Below, in pieces: positions 1 to 5,043 of a stretch of 5,940 nucleotides of DNA. The first letter of the stretch is position 1, and every line of letters starts with the position of its first letter. The stretch lies in NCBI GenBank assembly GCA_902782705.1, contig CACZOL010000201.1:1-5940 (forward strand), in the 5' to 3' direction. The position numbers and the translations under genes were made by a program. Under the pieces are notes generated by a model. That model made no database searches. It was not told the DNA's origin and was given only the letters and a program-made list of their open reading frames with translations. This stretch comes from an uncultured Selenomonadaceae bacterium (GTDB taxonomy: Bacteria > Bacillota > Negativicutes > Selenomonadales > Selenomonadaceae).

Positions 1-1116
1 CTGATGTCCCTTGATTTGCCGCTGCCGAAGCAGATTTACGGTCACGGCTGGCTGATCGTGGACGGCGACAAGATGTCGAAATCGAAAGGCAACGTTGTCG
101 ATCCGAATCTTTTGATCGACGAGTTCGGCGCGGACGCAATCCGCTATTTCCTGCTTCGTGAAATCGCGCTGGGCCAGGACGGCAATTTCTCCCGGGACGC
201 ATTGATCGGCCGCATCAACGCCGATCTTGCCAACGACCTTGGAAACCTTTTGCACCGCACGCTGAACATGATCGGCAAATTCCAGAACGGCGTCATTGAG
301 GCGGCGACGACGAAGAGCGAGACGGACGAGGATCTGATGACCGGCGCGGCGGCTTTGCTTCATGACTATGAGACCGCGATGGAAAAAATGGATCTGAGCC
401 GCGCCATCAAGTGGCTTTGGACGTTCATCGGCCGCGCGAACAAATATATCGACGAAACGGCGCCCTGGGCGTTGGCGAAGGACCCGTCGAAGAAAGCGGA
501 GCTCGCGACGGTGATGTACAATCTGGCCGAGAGCCTGCGTGTGATCAGCGTACTTGTTTCGCCGTTCATGCCGGAGACCGCGCCGAAAATCTGGGCGCAG
601 CTCGGCATGACGCAGGATTTTGCGTCGGTCCGTCTGGATGACGTGAAGACGTGGGGCGGCATTCCCGCGGGGCAGCATATCGGCGAAGCAGAACAGCTTT
701 TCCCGCGCATCGAGGTGGAAAAGGAAACCGCGCCCGCAAAACAGGAAAAGCAGAAATCTGTGCCGAAGCAGGAGAAGAAAGCGGAGGCGGGCGAGGACGG
801 CGTCATTTCCATCGACGACTTCAAGAAGACAGAGCTTCGTGTGGCGGAAGTGACGGCGGCTGAGCGCATACCGAAGACGGACAAGCTGATGAAGCTGACG
901 CTGTCCCTCGGCGACGAGACGAGGGAAGTTGTGTCCGGTATCGCCGATGCGTACACGGCGGAAGAGCTTGTCGGAAAGCATGTGGTGCTCGTGGCGAATC
1001 TGAAGCCCGCGAAGCTGCGCGGCGTCGTTTCCCATGGTATGGTATTGGCGGCTTCCGATGGCGAGAAGCTGCGCCTCTTGGAGACCGATATGCCCGCAGG
1101 AAGCGTGGTGCGCTGA
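1..1116 (+). CDS. metG: Methionyl-tRNA synthetase, C-terminal part (5' end outside window)
   Basis: This cytoplasmic enzyme charges tRNA-Met with methionine using ATP. The reading frame is open from base 1, so the gene begins upstream and its catalytic-domain N-terminus is missing; 371 residues are visible. The class I signature KMSKS is at visible residues 24-28, preceded by the typical YGHGW stretch and followed by GNVVDP and a DAIRYFLLRE segment. The helical anticodon-binding domain follows, with RINADLANDLGNLL near 70-83 and PWALAKD near 153-159. A Lys/Glu-rich linker (about 240-265) leads to a C-terminal Trbp111/EMAP-like tRNA-binding domain (about 268-371) with LRVAEV, VSGIA and SHGMVLAA. 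This appended domain is usual in many bacterial MetG proteins and supports dimerisation and tRNA binding. The stop codon is one base before the tatD start, so the two are probably co-transcribed. The identification is secure. Confidence 0.97.
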   Translation: MMSLDLPLPKQIYGHGWLIVDGDKMSKSKGNVVDPNLLIDEFGADAIRYFLLREIALGQDGNFSRDALIGRINADLANDLGNLLHRTLNMIGKFQNGVIEAATTKSETDEDLMTGAAALLHDYETAMEKMDLSRAIKWLWTFIGRANKYIDETAPWALAKDPSKKAELATVMYNLAESLRVISVLVSPFMPETAPKIWAQLGMTQDFASVRLDDVKTWGGIPAGQHIGEAEQLFPRIEVEKETAPAKQEKQKSVPKQEKKAEAGEDGVISIDDFKKTELRVAEVTAAERIPKTDKLMKLTLSLGDETREVVSGIADAYTAEELVGKHVVLVANLKPAKLRGVVSHGMVLAASDGEKLRLLETDMPAGSVVR

Positions 1117-1117
1117 T

Positions 1118-2056
1118 ATGGCGGAAACTCGCGCGGAAAAAGTCTCGGACCTTGGCGCGCGTGCGGCGGCGGAACAAAAGGCGCGCAAGGCGGCGCGCGA
1201 CGCTTCGCGAAAGATCGAAGCGAAGGAAACGACTGCTGAGAAAAGCAAGATTGTACCGCCTTGGGAAATGGGCGCGGACGGAATCGAGCTAGTTGACACC
1301 CACGCGCATATCGACGGCGAAGATTTCGACGCCGACCGTGAGGAAATGCTTGCGCGTACAAAAGCGGCGGGCATCGTCGCCGTCGTCACCTTCGGCGATA
1401 CGATGGAAGCGTCGGCCCGCGCCGTTTCGCTGGCGGCGTCGCATGAAACCGTGTTCGCGGGCGTCGGCGTGCACCCTGAAAACGCTTTCCCGTTCACGCA
1501 GGCGGAGATCGACCGCCTCGCCGCGTGGACGAAGGAGACGCGCGTCATCGCAATCGGCGAGATCGGGCTTGATTATTACTGGGAAAAAGACGAGGAAAAA
1601 CGCGCGCTTCAGCGGAAAATGTTCACCCGTCAGCTGGCGCTGGCTCGCGATCTCGATATGCCCGTCTGCATTCACGACCGCGAAGCCCACGGCGACCTGA
1701 TGACGATCTTGAAGACCGAGGGACGCAAAAACCGCGGCGTCATTCATTGTTTTTCCGGAAGCTGGGAGATGGCAAAAGAGCTGTTGAAGCTCGGCTGGTA
1801 TCTCGGCGTCGACGGTCCGCTGACGTACAAGAATGCGGCAAAGCTGCCGGAAATCGTGGAGAAGATGCCTGCCGACCGATTGCTGGTCGAAACGGATTGC
1901 CCGTATCTTTCGCCGCTTCCGTATCGCGGCAAGCGGAACGAACCGGCTTATGTCCGTCTCACGGCAGAGCGTGCGGCGGAAATTCGCGGGCAAAGTCTCG
2001 AAGAACTTGCCGCGCAGACGACAAAGAATGCCCGAACAGTATACAATTTGAAATGA
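1118..2056 (+). CDS. tatD: TatD-family metal-dependent hydrolase (putative 3'-5' DNase) with N-terminal extension
   Basis: The predicted protein has 312 residues. It is a TIM-barrel amidohydrolase of the TatD/YcfH/YabD group, whose characterised members are Mg-dependent 3'-5' DNA exonucleases or deoxyribonucleases. The metal ligands expected for the family are all visible: DTHAHID (His62, His64), GEIGLDY (Glu148), IHDREAH (His186), VIHCFSGS (His210) and ETDCPYLSP (Asp260). The family core starts near residue 57, so about 50 residues rich in Ala, Lys, Arg and Glu precede it; family members are usually about 255-265 residues. I chose ATG 1118 because it follows the metG stop by one base, which suits translational coupling. 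An AGGAAG stands at 1098-1103, rather far away (14 bases). The only other in-frame ATG that keeps the core is at 1268, and it has no clear ribosome binding site. The hairpin at 2056-2098 ends the unit. The family call is secure; substrate and symbol are by homology only. Confidence 0.93.
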   Translation: MAETRAEKVSDLGARAAAEQKARKAARDASRKIEAKETTAEKSKIVPPWEMGADGIELVDTHAHIDGEDFDADREEMLARTKAAGIVAVVTFGDTMEASARAVSLAASHETVFAGVGVHPENAFPFTQAEIDRLAAWTKETRVIAIGEIGLDYYWEKDEEKRALQRKMFTRQLALARDLDMPVCIHDREAHGDLMTILKTEGRKNRGVIHCFSGSWEMAKELLKLGWYLGVDGPLTYKNAAKLPEIVEKMPADRLLVETDCPYLSPLPYRGKRNEPAYVRLTAERAAEIRGQSLEELAAQTTKNARTVYNLK

Positions 2057-2098
2057 AAAAGCAACGCGTTGATTTTGATTCAATGCGTTGCTTTTTTT
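2056..2098. terminator. Bidirectional intrinsic terminator between tatD and bioY
   Basis: A long inverted repeat pairs 2056-2071 with 2081-2096. GCAACGC at 2061-2067 pairs with GCGTTGC at 2085-2091; a G-T wobble (2068/2084) and TTG/CAA extend the stem inward, leaving a 9-base AT-rich loop. The A run at 2056-2060 pairs with the T run at 2092-2096. On the + strand the stem is followed by seven Ts (2092-2098), ending metG-tatD transcription. On the - strand the complement of the five As gives a T tract after the stem, so it can also end bioY, whose stop lies about 10 bases away. Its first base is the last base of the tatD stop codon. Confidence 0.93.
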
Positions 2099-2107
2099 AC
2101 AGGATTC

Positions 2108-2650
2108 TTACGCCGTTTCCAGCATTTTGTTCACGCGAACGCCGAGAGCCGACGCCGCGAAGCATTTCAAAAGATCGCCCGGGATGAACGGAACGACGGC
2201 AATCATCATTGCCTGCCCCAGCGATACGTCCATCCAAAGCATCAGCGACGTGAGGCCGCCCACATAAGTCAGCGGCATTCCGACGACGATGTCGACCAGC
2301 GCGTAGCGGCGAAAATTTGGCGTCGCGCCTTTCAACGCACTGACAAGAGGATAGACGAGCAGCCAGATCAAGATGAAGCCGCCTGTCGGTCCGAAGAGCT
2401 TTCCGGGGCCCGACGTACCGCCCGTCAGTACGGGCAGACCGCAAAGCCCAAGCAAAATGTAGACAGCGACGGCGACAAAGGTTTCCCTCGGCGTCAGCAC
2501 GAAGGCGGTCACGCCCAGCGCCAGCGTCAAGGCCGAGACCATGCTCAGCGTGAACGGCAGCGGAAACGAGAGGTAGGCGGCTACGCATAGGAGCGCCACG
2601 CAAAGCGCGATTTTCGTAATCGACCGCGCCGAAAAATGTCGTTCGTTCAT
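2108..2650 (-). CDS. bioY: BioY-type biotin transporter, S component of an ECF transporter
   Basis: This 180-residue integral membrane protein binds biotin and imports it, normally together with an energy-coupling module (transmembrane EcfT and two ATPases). It is strongly hydrophobic, with about six predicted membrane segments after a short basic N-terminus. The BioY hallmarks are GLPV near 71-74, a Gly-rich loop with GTSGP followed by FGPTGG (86-91), and the C-terminal IPGDLLK (156-162) before the last helix. Length is typical of the family. I start at ATG 2650, which has a good purine-rich ribosome binding site at 2659-2668, 8 bases upstream. The upstream TTG at 2671 would place that site inside the gene. 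No bioM, bioN or ecfA/T gene is visible, so it probably uses a shared energy module encoded elsewhere or works alone. It has its own promoter, overlapped by a BirA-like operator, and a shared terminator downstream. Confidence 0.95.
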   Translation of the reverse strand: MNERHFSARSITKIALCVALLCVAAYLSFPLPFTLSMVSALTLALGVTAFVLTPRETFVAVAVYILLGLCGLPVLTGGTSGPGKLFGPTGGFILIWLLVYPLVSALKGATPNFRRYALVDIVVGMPLTYVGGLTSLMLWMDVSLGQAMMIAVVPFIPGDLLKCFAASALGVRVNKMLETA

Positions 2651-2658
2651 TCCAAATA

Positions 2659-2668
2659 CTTCCCTTCT
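2659..2668 (-). promoter_or_regulatory. Ribosome binding site that fixes the bioY start
   Basis: On the - strand this reads AGAAGGGAAG and ends 8 bases before ATG 2650. It lies directly downstream of the in-frame TTG at 2671, so it argues for the ATG and against the longer TTG form. Confidence 0.8.
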
Positions 2669-2682
2669 CAAAATGCACTTAC

Positions 2683-2710
2683 ATTATATAAAAGAATGGT
2701 CGTTTGTCAA
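2683..2710 (-). promoter_or_regulatory. Consensus sigma-70/sigma-A promoter of bioY
   Basis: Read on the - strand, a perfect -35 box TTGACA (2710-2705) is followed after 16 bases by a perfect -10 box TATAAT (2688-2683). Transcription would start near 2676, giving a leader of about 26 bases before ATG 2650. Such a strong promoter suits a gene controlled by repression, and a BirA-like operator covers the -35 box. Confidence 0.9.
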
Positions 2711-2735
2711 CCGCAAAAATGAAAACGGTAAACAT
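2704..2735. promoter_or_regulatory. Putative BirA biotin operator overlapping the bioY -35 box
   Basis: The left half TTGTCAACC (2704-2712) and the right half GGTAAACAT (2727-2735) are separated by 14 bases. The known BirA operator has the form wTGTwAACC, a 14-16 base gap, then GGTTwACAw; each half here differs at one position. The left half contains the complement of the bioY -35 box, so bound biotinyl-5'-AMP-BirA would block RNA polymerase. This agrees with the gene's role in biotin uptake. The birA gene is not in the window. The same site is about 76 bases upstream of the divergent gene at 2811 and might affect it too. Confidence 0.8.
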
Positions 2736-2798
2736 TTTACACGCGCTCTATAGAAGGAAAAAAAGTGCGAAGCGCGAATATATACAGAAGCAATCTTC

Positions 2799-2804
2799 AG
2801 GAGG
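2799..2804 (+). promoter_or_regulatory. Strong ribosome binding site of the small gene at 2811
   Basis: A perfect AGGAGG stands 6 bases before ATG 2811. It is the main evidence that the short reading frame downstream is translated. I found no convincing -35/-10 pair for this direction in 2651-2798; TATA-like stretches at 2749-2754 and 2779-2784 lack a -35 partner. Confidence 0.85.
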
Positions 2805-2810
2805 GACGTC

Positions 2811-3083
2811 ATGGACAAGATAGATAAAAGCGCTGTCGAGGCGCGGCGCGCGGAGTGTCTTTCGCTTTTGACCGCATGGACGGAGGAGACGGAGTTGAAG
2901 CTTCGTCGTCGCGGCGTCGCGTTTACGCCGAAAGAGCGTGAAGCAATCGACGCCGCGAAAGCGAAACTCGCCGTGCGGATCCAAAAGCAGCCGGACGATT
3001 TCTGGGCGGAAGACATGACCGCGAAAGCGCGGCTCGAGAAATTGTCGGACGGCCTGTTGCAGGGCATCGGAGGAAACGCGTGA
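2811..3083 (+). CDS. Small hypothetical protein coupled to the DNA ligase
   Basis: I do not recognise a family for this 90-residue protein. It is rich in charged residues and Ala and is probably mostly helical. It has no signal peptide, membrane segment or Cys cluster (only one Cys, near residue 16). A basic KLRRRG patch lies near residues 29-34 and an aromatic, acidic DDFWAEDM near 62-69. Translation is well supported: a perfect AGGAGG lies 6 bases upstream, codon use resembles its neighbours, and the stop TGA shares its last base with the ATG of the ligase gene (TGATG). That overlap implies translational coupling and suggests related roles or matched amounts, for example an accessory protein of the ligase. 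This role is inference from position only. It could equally be a stable lineage-specific small protein of unrelated function. Confidence 0.85.
   Translation: MDKIDKSAVEARRAECLSLLTAWTEETELKLRRRGVAFTPKEREAIDAAKAKLAVRIQKQPDDFWAEDMTAKARLEKLSDGLLQGIGGNA
3069..3073 (+). promoter_or_regulatory. Ribosome binding site of the ligase gene, inside the small gene
   Basis: GGAGG lies 9 bases before ATG 3083 and 6 bases before an in-frame GTG at 3080. Either start would work, and they differ by one residue. I take the ATG because its A is shared with the preceding stop codon, a common arrangement for coupled genes. Confidence 0.7.
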
Positions 3084-5041
3084 TGACGAGGGAAGAGCAT
3101 CTCGCCGCGATCAAGGCGGCGGACGCGGCCTATTACAATGCCGACGCGCCCTTGATGGCGGACAGCGAATACGATAAACTGCGCGCCGACTATATTGCGA
3201 AGTACGGAGCCGCCGATCTAGATTATGTGCCGGGCGAAGCGGCGGCGGCGTTCTCGAAATTCCGTCACACCGTGCCGGTCATCAGCCTTGCGAAGGTGAA
3301 GTATGACGAGGAGCGCGGGAAACTGGAGACAGAGCTTCGCCGCCTTTGGCCCGTGCTGCACGAGCCGAAGCTCGACGGGCTCACCGTCGTCGCCTATCCG
3401 AAGAGCGACGGCTCCTGCACGTTCGTCACGCGCGGCGACGGCAAAACGGGCGAGGTACTGCCCTTTTTCATTCGCGGTTACGAAAGAAGCGGCGTGAATC
3501 GTACGGGGGAAGCCGTGCGCGGCGAAGTCTTCATGGACGTGGCGACGTTTTCCGCGATCAACGCCGAACGTGAAGCTGCGGGGGAGGAACTTTTCCGCAA
3601 TCCGCGCAATGCGGCGGCGGGCATTTTGCGGAACAAGGAGCGCAGCGCCTATCTTGACCGGCTTCGCTACATGGTGTACGACTTGCCGGCGCTGGACATT
3701 GCCGAGCCGGACAAGCTTGCGATGCTTCGGGAAAAGACCGCGTTCGAGGTCGCGCCCGTGGGCGGCGCGGACAGCGTGGAAGAAGAGATGGAAGCTATCG
3801 GGAAATTCTATGAGGAACATTTGCAGGTTGGCGTGCCGATCGACGGCGTCGTGGTCAAAAACGCGGAGGCGGGCAGTCTCGCGCGCTTCGGCGGTACGAA
3901 TCATCACAATTCAAACGCTGTCGCCGTAAAGTTCCGTCCCGATCAGGCGAAGACCGCGCTGCGGGAAATCGTATGGCAGGTCGGACGCGACAGTCTGACG
4001 CCGGTGGCCGTCTTCGACGAGGTGGAGCTGGACGGTACCACTGTCTCGAAGGCAAGCCTGCACAACTGGGCGAACGTCCGCCGTCTTGCGCTGCACCCGG
4101 GCGACGCCGTGCTCGTGGAAAAGGCGAACGAAATCATTCCGCAGGTCATTCAAAATTTCGGGCAGGAGACGCCGCCCGCGCCTTTTGCGCGTCCGACGGC
4201 CTGTCCCGCATGCGGCGCGGCGCTGGCGAGCCGCCGCTTGGAAACGGCGATTCCCGACATTCCCGAGGACGAACAGATCGAGCTCTTTTGCCCGAACGAC
4301 GCTTGCGCCGAGAAGCTCGCGCAGGCCGTCGCCTATCTTGGCAGCCGCAGGCTCCTCGCCATCGACGGCCTTTCCGTCATGACCGCGCGGAAGCTGACGG
4401 GCGCGACGGGCGAAACAAGTGCGCGGATTGCCGCGCCTTGGGATATTTTCCGTTTGACGGTCGAGGATTTCAAAGCACTTCCGGGCTTTGCGGAAAAATC
4501 CGCTGCCGCGCTTTATGAGGCCGTGCAGGGAGCACGTCAGTCCTGCGATCTCGCGCATTTCGTCGCGGCCTGCTGCGTGCCGGGCGTCGGACTCACTGTC
4601 GGCGGTGCGCTGATGCGCCGCTATCATACCGTCGACGCGCTTTTCGCCGCGTTGTCCGACGAAACGCGGAAAGACGAATTGACCGCCATTGACGGCATCG
4701 GCGAGACGCTGGCGGCGATCTTGCAGGGCAGGAAGTTCATGACCGCTTTCAGCGCACTGCGCGAGCACATCACGCCGACGGCCTATGAGCCGCCCGCCGA
4801 ATCCGCAGGCAGTCCGCAGGGAAGATCGCTGACTTTCGTAATCACAGGCAAGCTCAGCCGCCCCCGGGACGAGATCAAGGCGGAACTCGAGGCGAGGGGG
4901 CATAAAGTCACGGGCAGCGTCTCAAAAAATACCGACTATCTGCTCTGCGAATCAAAGGATTCCCAGAGCTCGAAAGCAAAAAAAGCCCGCGAGCTCGGCA
5001 CCCAGGTCATCGGGGAAGCAGAACTCGCGGACGTGTTGTAA
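3083..5041 (+). CDS. ligA: NAD+-dependent DNA ligase, divergent LigA
   Basis: This 652-residue protein seals DNA nicks using NAD+ in replication and repair. All LigA domains are present in order. Domain Ia, which binds the NMN half of NAD+, has YYNADAP and DSEYDKL at 17-33. The adenylation domain has EPKLDG with catalytic Lys96, TRGDG (116-120), VRGEVF (Glu148), NPRNAAAG (Arg175), IDGVVVK (Lys259) and VAVKF (Lys283). An OB fold follows (about 298-360). The zinc finger has Cys374, Cys377, Cys403 and Cys408, then come helix-hairpin-helix repeats (about 460-560) and a C-terminal BRCT domain (about 578-652). It is shorter than E. coli LigA (671) and unusual at conserved places. The stretch with SPTQ in domain Ia is abbreviated. 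The NVRTI segment after TRGDG..GE is replaced. VGRTGxxTP reads VGRDSLTP. The zinc-finger middle loop is 25 residues instead of about 14. The catalytic set is intact, so I expect activity. It may be a second, lineage-specific ligase. Confidence 0.94.
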   Translation: MTREEHLAAIKAADAAYYNADAPLMADSEYDKLRADYIAKYGAADLDYVPGEAAAAFSKFRHTVPVISLAKVKYDEERGKLETELRRLWPVLHEPKLDGLTVVAYPKSDGSCTFVTRGDGKTGEVLPFFIRGYERSGVNRTGEAVRGEVFMDVATFSAINAEREAAGEELFRNPRNAAAGILRNKERSAYLDRLRYMVYDLPALDIAEPDKLAMLREKTAFEVAPVGGADSVEEEMEAIGKFYEEHLQVGVPIDGVVVKNAEAGSLARFGGTNHHNSNAVAVKFRPDQAKTALREIVWQVGRDSLTPVAVFDEVELDGTTVSKASLHNWANVRRLALHPGDAVLVEKANEIIPQVIQNFGQETPPAPFARPTACPACGAALASRRLETAIPDIPEDEQIELFCPNDACAEKLAQAVAYLGSRRLLAIDGLSVMTARKLTGATGETSARIAAPWDIFRLTVEDFKALPGFAEKSAAALYEAVQGARQSCDLAHFVAACCVPGVGLTVGGALMRRYHTVDALFAALSDETRKDELTAIDGIGETLAAILQGRKFMTAFSALREHITPTAYEPPAESAGSPQGRSLTFVITGKLSRPRDEIKAELEARGHKVTGSVSKNTDYLLCESKDSQSSKAKKARELGTQVIGEAELADVL

Positions 5042-5043
5042 TA

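Noticed and set aside
1034..1117. Longer TatD form starting inside metG
   Set aside because: It would overlap the metG tRNA-binding domain by about 80 bases; the ATG at 1118, one base after the metG stop, is far more natural.
366..1361. Long - strand open frame (331 codons) opposite metG and tatD
   Set aside because: It lies antisense to two securely identified genes. Its translation is rich in Arg, Ser and Pro, as expected from the reverse strand of GC-rich coding DNA, and it matches no family I know.
2651..2671. TTG start for BioY, adding seven residues
   Set aside because: The ribosome binding site at 2659-2668 lies inside that extension and correctly spaces the ATG at 2650.
2097..2678. 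Second - strand frame (193 codons) over bioY
   Set aside because: It overlaps bioY in another frame and is Arg-rich and hydrophilic, while the bioY frame shows a coherent membrane protein with family motifs.
2736..2786. Candidate + strand promoter boxes (TTTACA 2736-2741, TATAGA 2749-2754, TATATA 2779-2784)
   Set aside because: None pair at 16-18 base spacing with a credible partner box, so no promoter is called.
3911..4903. Long - strand open frame (330 codons) opposite the ligase
   Set aside because: It is fully antisense to LigA domains with clear motifs, and its Arg/Gly-rich composition is typical of a shadow frame.
4978..4999. Possible - strand terminator for the symporter transcript inside the ligase gene (T7 on the - strand after a GC-rich stretch)
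   Set aside because: Only about four base pairs form, with a bulge, before the T run (GCC/GGC plus one pair); too weak to annotate, though it would mirror the hairpin at 5644.
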